A DNA stretch of 7,048 nucleotides from an uncultured bacterium (GCA_903934155.1 CAIZMS010000060.1:1-7048), one strand, 5' to 3'. Shown: positions 1 through 6,071, counted from the stretch's first letter. Translations and numbers: made by a program. Notes: generated by a model from the letters alone, not told the origin.

Positions 1-27
1 AATTGTACATTTCGCACCGCTTCTCAT
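1..27 (-). CDS. Start of an unidentified gene, cut by the left window edge
   Basis: On the minus strand an ATG at 27-25 opens the frame M-R-S-G-A-K-C-T-I and runs off the window. It is supported by a purine-rich Shine-Dalgarno sequence, GAGGAGAG at 42-35, seven bases before the ATG, and by a perfect TATAAT hexamer further upstream at 61-56. The start lies just beyond a strong terminator, as expected for the first gene of a new transcription unit. Only nine codons are visible, so no family or function can be assigned. The call rests on start-site context alone. Confidence 0.45.
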
Positions 28-55
28 CGTTCACTCTCCTCTTCTGAATCCTGGC

Positions 56-61
56 ATTATA
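56..61 (-). promoter_or_regulatory. Candidate -10 box for the gene starting at 27
   Basis: The minus strand reads TATAAT, the exact sigma-70 -10 consensus, about 28 bases before the ATG at 27. That would give a leader of roughly 20 nucleotides carrying the GAGGAGAG ribosome binding site. No good -35 box is visible at 16-18 bases upstream, because that position falls in the terminator stem. The assignment is therefore partial. Confidence 0.35.
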
Positions 62-73
62 GTTATATAAACG

Positions 74-108
74 AAAAAACCCACCGCTTTTTGCGGTGGG
101 TTTTCTTT
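74..108 (-). terminator. Strong rho-independent terminator, probably bidirectional
   Basis: The arms AAAACCCACCGC (76-87) and GCGGTGGGTTTT (93-104) are perfectly complementary, giving a 12-bp stem with a five-base loop at 88-92. Read on the minus strand, the GC-rich stem is followed by TTTTTT, then CG and TTT, a good U-tract. Read on the plus strand it is followed by TTTTCTTT. It lies about 190 bases after the mdoH stop codon and most likely ends the mdoG-mdoH transcript. No plus-strand gene inside the window needs it. Confidence 0.85.
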
Positions 109-149
109 GCGTCGGTTCTGTATCCTGTCAGATACAAACCTCCCACCGC
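80..149 (-). promoter_or_regulatory. Possible antiterminator pairing overlapping the terminator
   Basis: The minus-strand transcript would contain GCGGTGGG at 149-142, then CCCACCGC at 100-93, then GCGGTGGG again at 87-80. The middle segment can pair with the last one to form the terminator, or with the first one to form a 9-bp stem (150-142 with 100-92). The two structures exclude each other, and the upstream stem is transcribed first. A small hairpin (136-119) sits inside its loop. This geometry matches attenuators, but the nine-base match in a GC-rich region could be chance and no ligand or regulator is evident. Confidence 0.22.
119..136. repeat. Short inverted repeat, 6-bp arms
   Basis: TGTATC at 119-124 and GATACA at 131-136 are perfect reverse complements separated by six bases. 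It could be a small RNA hairpin just upstream of the terminator or a dyad operator. Six-base arms are short enough to arise by chance. Confidence 0.35.
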
Positions 150-247
150 AGCCAGCCTACCAATACCAGGTCAAGGGTGACCCTGTCCGACCGCAGCATG
201 GTGCTGAGGTTTGTCCGGCCGTTTGCGATGGGGTTCGTTGTTTTCAC
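128..247 (-). CDS. Possible 39-codon small ORF after mdoH (doubtful)
   Basis: A minus-strand frame starts at GTG (247-245) and ends at TGA (130-128), with an internal ATG at 199-197. The product would begin MKTTNPIANG and end GWLRWEVCI, with a hydrophobic LDLVLVGW stretch near the end. The open frame actually extends back to the mdoH stop codon at 301-299, 57 sense codons in phase with mdoH. No convincing Shine-Dalgarno precedes the GTG. I do not recognise a family. It could be a decayed C-terminal extension of mdoH, part of an interspersed repeat, a leader peptide or simply chance. Confidence 0.18.
   Translation of the reverse strand: MKTTNPIANGRTNLSTMLRSDRVTLDLVLVGWLRWEVCI
169..182. repeat. 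Short inverted repeat GGTCA-AGGG-TGACC
   Basis: GGTCA at 169-173 and TGACC at 178-182 are perfect reverse complements around a four-base loop. With one bulged base the dyad extends outward through CAG and CTG. It could form a small hairpin in a minus-strand transcript or be a regulator half-site pair. The length is modest. Confidence 0.35.
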
Positions 248-298
248 TGGTGGATACGGTGCCAGAAGAGAGTGGCTTTCGTCAATCCTGTTTTTAGT

Positions 299-2467
299 TT
301 ACCGGTAAAGGGCGGTCTGGGGGCGGTCGGTGAGGCTGTTGTAATGGCGCATGGCGAGCTTCCACCAGGGGGAGAGATGGGCCTCGGGAAGCTGCCAGAT
401 GCGGTCATGAAGTTCGGCCACCGCCTGGGCGTTGAGAAGTAGCGCCATTTGTTCACGCCGGGTAAGGTCGCCCGGTCCCTTGGCCAGAAGCCGGTCAGTC
501 AGGTCGCGAAGATAACGATTGAGGGGGCGCGGGGTCCGGCGTTGCCGGATCAGCGACCCGTGTGCGGCATTGAGATAGGGATCCAGGAGTACCTGCATCA
601 GTCCGTAGTGGGGTGCAATCCATTCCTGCGGTGTCAGATGCCGGCGTATGGCATCAATGTTTTTTTCAAGATGTGTCACGACCGAGGGGGGGTGGCTCTC
701 GGCCGGAATGAGGAACAGTTTCATGCGACGGAGCCGGCTTCCGACGGCGGGCATGCTCAGGAGTGCCGAGATGGGGATGGAGCCCATCAGGCCGAAGGTC
801 ACGGGGCTTAGCCACCAGAAAAAGGCGGGATTGATTCGCAGTGCAATCATAGCCCAGATCACGCCAATTGCGGTTTGTCCGGCGTGTGCCCTGAAAATTC
901 CACCCCAGTCGACACTGTTCCCGGCATCCCGCGACTGGGGATTCCAGGGTACATCGCGCCCCATCATGATTTCCGTGACAAAGCGGGTGTTGAAGCACAT
1001 CTGGATCGGCGCCATCAGGACGGAAAAGAAATGTTCCAGAAGAAATCCGATTAATACCCGTATCCTGCCGCCAAAGGCGACGCACCGCCGTCGGTTGAAC
1101 ATCGTCAGGAGCACGGCCAGTACCTTGGGCAGGGTCAGCATCACAATGGTGACGATGAAGAGAATGAGGGCCAGGCGTCCGCCTCCGATGTCCAGGAAGG
1201 AGGACAGTCCGATGTCGGAATCGAACCGTGGCGGGGCTCCCGCCGCCCAGTAGAGCTGGCATTGGATGGTGCCCAGTATCATGAAGATGAACCAGAGGGG
1301 GGAGGCGAGGTAAGACAGGATCCCGAGGGCGAGATGGAGACGGTTGATGGAGCGAAACCCTTTGGCGGAGAGCAACCAGCTGTGCTGGAGATTGCCGCGG
1401 CACCAGCGGCGGTCACGGCAGGCGTGATCGACCAGGGTGGGCGGGAGATTTTCGTAGCTGCCGCCCAGCTCATAGGCCATCCACACCTCGTAATTTTCCC
1501 GGCGCATCAGGGCCGCCTCGACATAATCGTGGCTCATGAACCGGCTCCCCCCGCCCCCGGGCGAGGCGCGCAGGGTCGGCAGGGCGCAGTGGTCGATGAA
1601 AGGGGCCACCCGGATGATGGCGTTGTGGCCCCAGAAGTTTCCACTTCCGGCCTGCCAGTAATTGAGGCCGGCCTGGAATACGGGGCCATATAGAACCCCT
1701 GAAAATTGCATCAACCGGGCGAAAAAGGTTTCCCCCTGAATCGGGGACGGGACGGTCTGTATGATGCCGACGGTGGGGTTGACTTCCATCATCTGGACCA
1801 TGCGGGCGAGGGTATTTCCTTCCATGAGGCTGTCGGCGTCAAGCACCACCATATACCGGTACTTGCGCCCCCAGCGGCGCAGGAAGTCGCTGATGTTCCC
1901 GCTTTTCCGGTTCAGGGCGATGTTGCGTTTCCGGTAGAAGATCCGGCCGAATCCCTTGACCTGTTTGCATAGATCGATCCAGGCGACTTCCTCCTCGATC
2001 CATTTGTTGGGATTATTGGAATCGCTCAGGATGAAAATATCGAACCGCTCGATGGTGCCGGTTCGAACGAGATCCAGGTAAATGGTGCGGATTCCCTCGT
2101 AGACACGGCTCACATCCTCGTTGTAAATCGGGATGGCGATGGCCGTGGCGGGGAGCGTTGACGTGGCGGGCAGTTTTTCCGGAAGCGTGCGCGAGATGCT
2201 GCAGGGATTTTTCCGGCGCAACAGGATAAAGAACCCGAAGACGGCCTGCGTGAATCCCAATGTCACCATGCCGAAGAGGGGCACGAACAGGATTAGCATG
2301 GCGATTTCAATGCCGTCGAGACCGCCCCGCCAGAGAATGTCCGCCATGACCCAGGTCGCCAACCCGGTCAGGGTCAGCACCACGGTAAAGAAGAAGGCCT
2401 GGCGCGTCCCCGAGTGCCGGAGGCGGCCCAGATTGACAACTTTGTCGGGTTGGTTGGGATCGGTCAT
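299..2467 (-). CDS. mdoH: Glucans biosynthesis glucosyltransferase H (MdoH/OpgH)
   Basis: This is an inner-membrane family-2 glycosyltransferase that makes and exports the beta-1,2-linked glucose backbone of osmoregulated periplasmic glucans from UDP-glucose. The 722-residue protein shows the processive GT2 signature: LSDSN (D149), LDADS (D210 and D212), SHDYVEAALMRR (D314) and RDRRW (351-355). The family-typical stretches FYRKR, RKSGN and YWGHNAIIR are also present. About seven or eight membrane segments are visible: two before the catalytic domain (about 24-43 and 54-83) and the rest between about 380 and 573. The ATG at 2467 is chosen because it overlaps the upstream stop as ATGA, implying translational coupling. 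A GTG at 2518 would add 17 unconvincing residues, and neither start has a clear Shine-Dalgarno. The protein is about 125 residues shorter than E. coli OpgH, mostly because the N-terminal cytoplasmic region is missing. Confidence 0.96.
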   Translation of the reverse strand: MTDPNQPDKVVNLGRLRHSGTRQAFFFTVVLTLTGLATWVMADILWRGGLDGIEIAMLILFVPLFGMVTLGFTQAVFGFFILLRRKNPCSISRTLPEKLPATSTLPATAIAIPIYNEDVSRVYEGIRTIYLDLVRTGTIERFDIFILSDSNNPNKWIEEEVAWIDLCKQVKGFGRIFYRKRNIALNRKSGNISDFLRRWGRKYRYMVVLDADSLMEGNTLARMVQMMEVNPTVGIIQTVPSPIQGETFFARLMQFSGVLYGPVFQAGLNYWQAGSGNFWGHNAIIRVAPFIDHCALPTLRASPGGGGSRFMSHDYVEAALMRRENYEVWMAYELGGSYENLPPTLVDHACRDRRWCRGNLQHSWLLSAKGFRSINRLHLALGILSYLASPLWFIFMILGTIQCQLYWAAGAPPRFDSDIGLSSFLDIGGGRLALILFIVTIVMLTLPKVLAVLLTMFNRRRCVAFGGRIRVLIGFLLEHFFSVLMAPIQMCFNTRFVTEIMMGRDVPWNPQSRDAGNSVDWGGIFRAHAGQTAIGVIWAMIALRINPAFFWWLSPVTFGLMGSIPISALLSMPAVGSRLRRMKLFLIPAESHPPSVVTHLEKNIDAIRRHLTPQEWIAPHYGLMQVLLDPYLNAAHGSLIRQRRTPRPLNRYLRDLTDRLLAKGPGDLTRREQMALLLNAQAVAELHDRIWQLPEAHLSPWWKLAMRHYNSLTDRPQTALYR

Positions 2468-3066
2468 CGTCGTGTATACCAGAACAGAAAAACAAGTCCG
2501 GCGCTGATCAGGAGCCACAGAAACAACGTTCGGAGGATGGGGAACCGGTCAAAGGTCTCCCGGGCCGAATCCGCCAGGTCGGGGATCAAGCCCCGGTCAA
2601 GCGGGCGGGGAACCATGCTGCTGACTTCAAGCTCAGGGCCGGTTTTGACGAGTCGGGCATGAAGCGTTTCGGAAAAGCCAGGAGGCGATAGCTGGGGATT
2701 GAGAAAGGCGTTGGGCCAACGCATGGGCGCATCGCAGAGGTAGAGTGCCAGATAGCCCTCGGGCAAGGTATAAGGACGGTCGTCAGAGCGGGGGGGGAGC
2801 AGTCCGCTCATCCATTGGGTGATCATGCTTCGCGCCTCGTCAATGGCGAGCGTGGCCAAGTGGACGGCCGGGATGCCCTCCGAATCCGCGTTCCGTTTTT
2901 CGATGGCCCGTTGAAGGATCAGGGCGGCCAGCCGGGCCCGGTGAAGGCGGCTGGCCACACGACAGGCGCGGAGATAGTTTTCAACCTTTTCAAAGGCCTC
3001 ATCCCATTCCGCCGCCATGACCGGATCCCAGGCCGGTAATTTTATGGCATCCAGAGGTAAGTCCAT
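2464..3066 (-). CDS. Unnamed membrane-anchored protein between mdoG and mdoH
   Basis: The 200-residue product is not one I can name. It has no signal peptide. Residues 18-90 look helical and charged. Residues 149-159 read SSMVPRPLDRG, and one hydrophobic segment at about 177-197 is followed only by the basic tail TRR, so it should be a tail-anchored inner-membrane protein facing the cytoplasm. Its start overlaps the end of mdoG by 25 bases and its stop overlaps the mdoH start by four, so it is almost certainly co-translated with both. No good Shine-Dalgarno precedes the ATG at 3066, and an internal ATG at 3018 is an alternative start. The SSMVPRP stretch resembles the RSSMFPDP region in the cytoplasmic N-terminus of E. 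coli OpgH, which the MdoH here lacks. A role as detached N-terminal module or MdoH partner is inference. Confidence 0.8.
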   Translation of the reverse strand: MDLPLDAIKLPAWDPVMAAEWDEAFEKVENYLRACRVASRLHRARLAALILQRAIEKRNADSEGIPAVHLATLAIDEARSMITQWMSGLLPPRSDDRPYTLPEGYLALYLCDAPMRWPNAFLNPQLSPPGFSETLHARLVKTGPELEVSSMVPRPLDRGLIPDLADSARETFDRFPILRTLFLWLLISAGLVFLFWYTRR

Positions 3067-4577
3067 GTTTCTGTCGCAGTCACGCCATTTTTATTGATCA
3101 GGGCACGAAGATCCACGCTGGGTTCATTTTCATTGGCGATTACATCAAAGGCAATGCGCCAGGTTCGGGTGTCAGGACTGTATTCCGATGATAACGAAAG
3201 GGGACGAATCAGGCCCCGTGTTACTGTAACTTGGGGTTCTATCTTGGCGCCGGAGGCGACATCCTGAGCCAAAGTCGACCAGGTATAGTCGAGTACAAAC
3301 TTGCGGGCCCGTGGCATGTTGATGGATCCCGTTCGCATTCCAACGGTGCGGCCGAGTTCCGGGAGCGAGGGGTGTTCGCCGAGCCACCGGACCTGGTAGG
3401 CGAAATCAGCGACATTTCCGGCAGCGAGGGCGCGTTCCGGTTCCCAGAAAACGACGATGTTATCCTGAAATTCCGTTCCCGTGGGAAGTTCAAGAAGCTT
3501 AACCCGGCCTTTTCCCCAGTCGCCGGAGGGACAGATCCAGGCGGAGGGACGTCGATGATAGTTCGCTTCGAGATCCTGATACGCCGCGTAAGTGCGTTCG
3601 CGTTGGAAGAGGCCGAATCCCTTCGGGTTGATATCTTCGTATGAGTTCAGGCGAACCCGTCCATCATTTTCAAGAGGGCGCCAGAGCCACTCATTTTTTC
3701 CGTTTTGCATGAGTAAGCCATCCGAGTCATGAACCTCGGGACGGTAGTCATCGAAACGACGGGTTCCGTTTTTGCCAAACCAGAACATGCTGGTCAGGGG
3801 GGCAAAGCCGTAGTGGGTGAGGTTGGTTCGGGCGATGACGGCCACGCGTGCATCCATAACCGTTTCTTTACCGGGTCTGATGACGAAGGAGGACACTCCG
3901 GCGAGGCTGGGGCTGTCAAACAGGCCGATCACCTGGATCTGGTTTCCCTGGATGCCCGGCCTGAAAATCCACATATCCTTGAATATGGGAAATTCCTCCG
4001 GACTTTCCCCGCCGCAGTTGATCGTGATGGCACGGGCAGACAGGCCATAGAGGAGGCCTGCGGGCAGGGCTCGGAAATAAGTGGATCCCAGGAATACGGC
4101 GAGTTCATCGAGGTATTCGGGTGTGTTCAGGGGATAATGGATGCGGAGTCCTGAAAACTTGAGATGCCGAAGATCCATCCATCCCAATTTGTTGGCGCCA
4201 TAATCAAAGAGATCCGAGTCGTAGGGGAATTCCTTCACGTCGTCGCCATCAACCAGATAGTACCCGATTTGGTCGCGGTTCAGGCCGCCCGGGTGAAAAA
4301 ACTGGAGTTGAAAGGGAAGTCGCTCCCGTCGCCATACGGATTCCTTCGGGTTATAGCGGATATCCCGTAACTGGTCATAGTTCAGTTCGCTGAGCTTGGC
4401 GGGAAGGGGGCGGCGGTCATCGACAAAAGGTTTCCCCGCCATTTCCCGTGCGAGCCCGAGAATCGCGTCGAAATTGGGAGCGGGCGCATTGTTTTTTGCC
4501 GGAGCGTGTTGGGGAAGGATACTTAAGGTCAGGAAACAAACGATCAGAACTTTTGAAATGCTGTGCTTCAAGTTCAT
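3042..4577 (-). CDS. mdoG: Periplasmic glucan biosynthesis protein G (MdoG/OpgG)
   Basis: This is a secreted protein of the MdoG/OpgG/OpgD family that acts in the periplasm on the glucan chain delivered by MdoH. The E. coli paralogue OpgD has been characterised as a beta-1,2-glucanase (family GH186). From ATG 4577 the product is 511 residues, the same length as the E. coli OpgG precursor. Residues 1-27 form a signal peptide with a hydrophobic core, LIVCFLTLSIL, and an A-P-A cleavage site. Family blocks follow: FPYDSDLFDYG (117-127), FAPLTSMFWFG (258-268), RPEVHDSDGL, YQDLEANYHRRPS (333-345, with D335 a candidate catalytic acid) and GDWGKG (352-357). The C-terminal part is the expected Ig-like domain. 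The frame is open to an ATG at 4751, but the signal peptide argues against that start. GGAGG directly abuts the ATG at 4577, and a TTG at 4571 has better spacing. It is the first gene of the glucan operon. Confidence 0.96.
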   Translation of the reverse strand: MNLKHSISKVLIVCFLTLSILPQHAPAKNNAPAPNFDAILGLAREMAGKPFVDDRRPLPAKLSELNYDQLRDIRYNPKESVWRRERLPFQLQFFHPGGLNRDQIGYYLVDGDDVKEFPYDSDLFDYGANKLGWMDLRHLKFSGLRIHYPLNTPEYLDELAVFLGSTYFRALPAGLLYGLSARAITINCGGESPEEFPIFKDMWIFRPGIQGNQIQVIGLFDSPSLAGVSSFVIRPGKETVMDARVAVIARTNLTHYGFAPLTSMFWFGKNGTRRFDDYRPEVHDSDGLLMQNGKNEWLWRPLENDGRVRLNSYEDINPKGFGLFQRERTYAAYQDLEANYHRRPSAWICPSGDWGKGRVKLLELPTGTEFQDNIVVFWEPERALAAGNVADFAYQVRWLGEHPSLPELGRTVGMRTGSINMPRARKFVLDYTWSTLAQDVASGAKIEPQVTVTRGLIRPLSLSSEYSPDTRTWRIAFDVIANENEPSVDLRALINKNGVTATETWTYLWMP

Positions 4578-4582
4578 CCTCC
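4578..4582 (-). promoter_or_regulatory. mdoG ribosome binding site, oddly placed
   Basis: The minus strand reads CGGAGG immediately followed by ATGAACTTG. A strong GGAGG therefore touches the ATG at 4577 with no spacer, while the TTG at 4571-4569 in the same frame lies six bases beyond it, within the usual range. Initiation at the TTG would shorten the signal peptide by two residues and leave a lysine-containing n-region. The site therefore favours a TTG start. Confidence 0.5.
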
Positions 4583-4643
4583 GTGATGGTTTCAGTTTCA
4601 AAATCGAACCGGCGACCACATAACATCCAACTACTTCCACATT

Positions 4644-4672
4644 TTTATATCGCATCGAAGGAGGCGGCACAA
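4644..4672 (-). promoter_or_regulatory. Candidate sigma-70 promoter for the mdoG operon
   Basis: On the minus strand TTGTGC (4672-4667, three of six consensus positions) and TATAAA (4649-4644, five of six) are separated by exactly 17 bases. Transcription would start near 4637, leaving a leader of about 60 nucleotides before mdoG. It lies in the divergent region shared with the deaminase gene. No operator dyad stands out beside it. I saw no convincing promoter for the plus-strand gene in the same region. Confidence 0.38.
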
Positions 4673-4749
4673 GAAGGAATGATCCGGATCTGGATAAATA
4701 CAGGGGAATGAGATTGACCTTGCTTAATGGGGAAGGCATCTTGGGCGTC

Positions 4750-5214
4750 ATGAAAACAGAATCCTTTGTCCGTCCCGATTGGGATCACTACTTTATGGCC
4801 ATCGCCCGGGTTGTTGCCACTCGCGGGAACTGCTGCCGAAGACAGGTGGCGGCTGTGATTGTGAGGGATCAGCGTATGATTTCGAGCGGTTATAACGGGA
4901 CGCCTCGCGGAGTGAAGAATTGCTGCGAAGGCGGATGTGCCCGCTGCGCGGGGGATGCGCCCTCAGGAACCTCTCTGGCGGAGTGCATTTGCTGCCATGC
5001 CGAGGAGAATGCCATCACCCAGGCGGCCTACCACGGGATCGCCCTGCGCGGAGCGACGCTTTACTCAACACTGAGCCCGTGCCTGACCTGTGCCAAAATG
5101 ATTATCAATGCCGGCATTCAGGAAGTGGTGTACGAGAGTGAGTATGAGTTCAGTAACCAGACGCGCTCCCTCTTGCACGAAGGTGGCGTCCGGTGTCGTA
5201 AGCTGACGGAATAA
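4750..5214 (+). CDS. comEB: Deoxycytidylate (dCMP) deaminase, ComEB-like
   Basis: This is a cytosolic zinc enzyme converting dCMP to dUMP and ammonia, which supplies thymidylate synthase. The 154-residue product has the full cytidine/deoxycytidylate deaminase signature: HAEEN (zinc ligand H83, catalytic E85) and PCLTC (zinc ligands C111 and C114). It also has the family block GYNGTPRG (48-54) and the N-terminal RPDWDHYFM typical of dCMP deaminases. Extra cysteines in CCEGGCARC (59-66) and around 79-82 are common in this family and may bind a structural metal. The ATG at 4750 is chosen because the protein then begins where homologues do. GGGGAAGG at 4729-4736 is nearby, and in-frame alternatives are TTG 4741 (better spacing to that site) and ATG 4708 (AGGGGA directly abutting). 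The gene is divergent from mdoG and probably unrelated in function. Confidence 0.94.
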   Translation: MKTESFVRPDWDHYFMAIARVVATRGNCCRRQVAAVIVRDQRMISSGYNGTPRGVKNCCEGGCARCAGDAPSGTSLAECICCHAEENAITQAAYHGIALRGATLYSTLSPCLTCAKMIINAGIQEVVYESEYEFSNQTRSLLHEGGVRCRKLTE

Positions 5215-5225
5215 GGAACGGCCGC

Positions 5226-6038
5226 TTATTTCTCGGCGGGATCGTCCTTGTCGTCTTCCATGGTCGTCGTGACCGGCGTGGCGAGAGGCTCGACGATGGC
5301 TGGTTTTTCAGGAGTAGTCACTTTTTCCGTGGCTACCGGCGTCTTTGTCTCGACAACGGGTTTCGTTTCAACAACCGTCGGTTTCACAACCGCGGGGGTT
5401 ACCACCACGGGGGCGGATTTCTCCACGACGGGTTCGATGATCGGTGCCGGCGGCATTTCAATGGCCTCGATCAGGGTCGGTTTCAGGTCTACTTCCTTGC
5501 CCGGGCTTCCCCAACGGCCGAAACGACGGCGTTCGGCGTTCTGGTCTTCAATCTTCAGGCCATTTTCCTTGGCCAGAAATTTCCACTGGCGCGAAGTGAA
5601 GTTGAGGGTCTTTCCGATCTCATTGATGAGCGCGGTGGTGTCGAGCGTGGTCAGGCGATGAAGATCCTTGTACCAGGACACCTCGTCCATCATCCGGAGG
5701 GGAATGGTGGTGTTGTCGCCCAGCAGAAAGACATGCTTGGGATCCCCGGACATGAAGCTTCCCTGAACATAATCCTGAAGGGTGATCTGGATCCATTCCT
5801 TGCTCTGGCCGTTCCAGATGTGGATCAGGGGTTCGCTGAGTGTGGGGCTGGTATTGTAGGTCACCAGTCCAATATTCTGGCAACGGGCCATTTGGAAGGC
5901 CAGTTGTACCACGCGCTTGCGGGCGGGCATCACGATGATCGAGTCCGGGGTTGCCGTTCCCGCCACAACACAGTCCGAAGTCGCCATAATCGTCACAGCC
6001 ATGAACGCCGCGCCAATCCATTTATTCACACTTGTCAT
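5226..6038 (-). CDS. Secreted protein of unknown function with Pro/Val/Thr/Glu tail
   Basis: I cannot name this 270-residue protein. Residues 1-26 look like a signal peptide: K6, then a hydrophobic core, with likely cleavage after C-V-V-A. The cysteine at 23 is preceded by aspartate, so it is not a good lipobox. Residues about 33-180 form a compact domain with PARKRVVQLAFQMARC (38-53), the short segment LIHIWNGQSKEW and NAERRRFGRWG (167-177). Residues about 196-258 are low-complexity Pro/Val/Thr/Glu/Lys with VVETKPVVETKTPV-like repeats, followed by the acidic tail EDDKDDPAEK. The tail resembles flexible linkers of envelope proteins. Its own promoter and Shine-Dalgarno (AGGAGA, 6050-6045) suggest a single-gene unit. 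It converges on the deaminase gene with 11 bases between the stops and no terminator in the gap. Confidence 0.85.
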   Translation of the reverse strand: MTSVNKWIGAAFMAVTIMATSDCVVAGTATPDSIIVMPARKRVVQLAFQMARCQNIGLVTYNTSPTLSEPLIHIWNGQSKEWIQITLQDYVQGSFMSGDPKHVFLLGDNTTIPLRMMDEVSWYKDLHRLTTLDTTALINEIGKTLNFTSRQWKFLAKENGLKIEDQNAERRRFGRWGSPGKEVDLKPTLIEAIEMPPAPIIEPVVEKSAPVVVTPAVVKPTVVETKPVVETKTPVATEKVTTPEKPAIVEPLATPVTTTMEDDKDDPAEK

Positions 6039-6044
6039 AATCGT

Positions 6045-6050
6045 TCTCCT
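6045..6050 (-). promoter_or_regulatory. Ribosome binding site of the secreted-protein gene
   Basis: AGGAGA on the minus strand is followed by six bases, ACGATT, and then the ATG at 6038. The spacing is close to ideal and fixes the start of this gene. It is preceded by an A/T-rich stretch (6051-6069) that should keep the site unstructured. Confidence 0.75.
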
Positions 6051-6071
6051 AAAAAAATAATTTCTTTTTTG

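Larger units (their letters stand above)
109..298. other. Spacer between the mdoH stop and the terminator
   Basis: No recognised gene lies in these 190 bases. The spacer contains two short inverted repeats, at 119-136 and 169-182. It also contains an open minus-strand frame continuing in phase after the mdoH stop codon, and a second copy of the terminator-arm sequence at 142-149. The composition is GC-rich like the coding regions and not like a typical AT-rich spacer. This suggests either a decayed coding extension, an interspersed repeat or a structured RNA. I found no match to a riboswitch or small RNA I know. Confidence 0.5.

Noticed and set aside
96..442. Two plus-strand open frames across the spacer and the end of mdoH
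   Set aside because: No Shine-Dalgarno precedes them, they start at or next to the terminator stem, and they overlap the mdoH C-terminus antisense.
666..1403. A 245-codon minus-strand open frame inside mdoH
   Set aside because: It overlaps mdoH in another frame, is rich in Pro, Arg and His as expected for a frame-shifted GC-rich gene, and has no family features. mdoH motifs cover the same bases.
1545..1565. C-rich tract as an unusual DNA structure
   Set aside because: It encodes the glycine run in ASPGGGGSRF of MdoH at the loop just before SHD, so codon choice explains it.
1262..1693. A 143-codon plus-strand open frame antisense to mdoH
   Set aside because: Its composition is that of an antisense shadow, and it covers the part of mdoH encoding SHD and RDRRW, which are clearly the real coding signal.
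4578..4751. N-terminal extension of MdoG to an ATG at 4751
   Set aside because: It would place 58 residues before a clear signal peptide and run into the divergent deaminase gene. Starting at 4577 gives the E. coli family length of 511.
5209..5231. Inverted repeat AATAAG...CTTATT between the convergent stops as a terminator
   Set aside because: The six-base A/T stem with a nine-base loop is weak and has no U-tract. The arms simply contain the two stop codons.
5248..5661. Plus-strand open frame antisense to the Pro/Val/Thr/Glu tail
   Set aside because: The low-complexity tail gives a repetitive antisense reading of Ser/Thr/Gly/Val. There is no ribosome binding site and no family feature.
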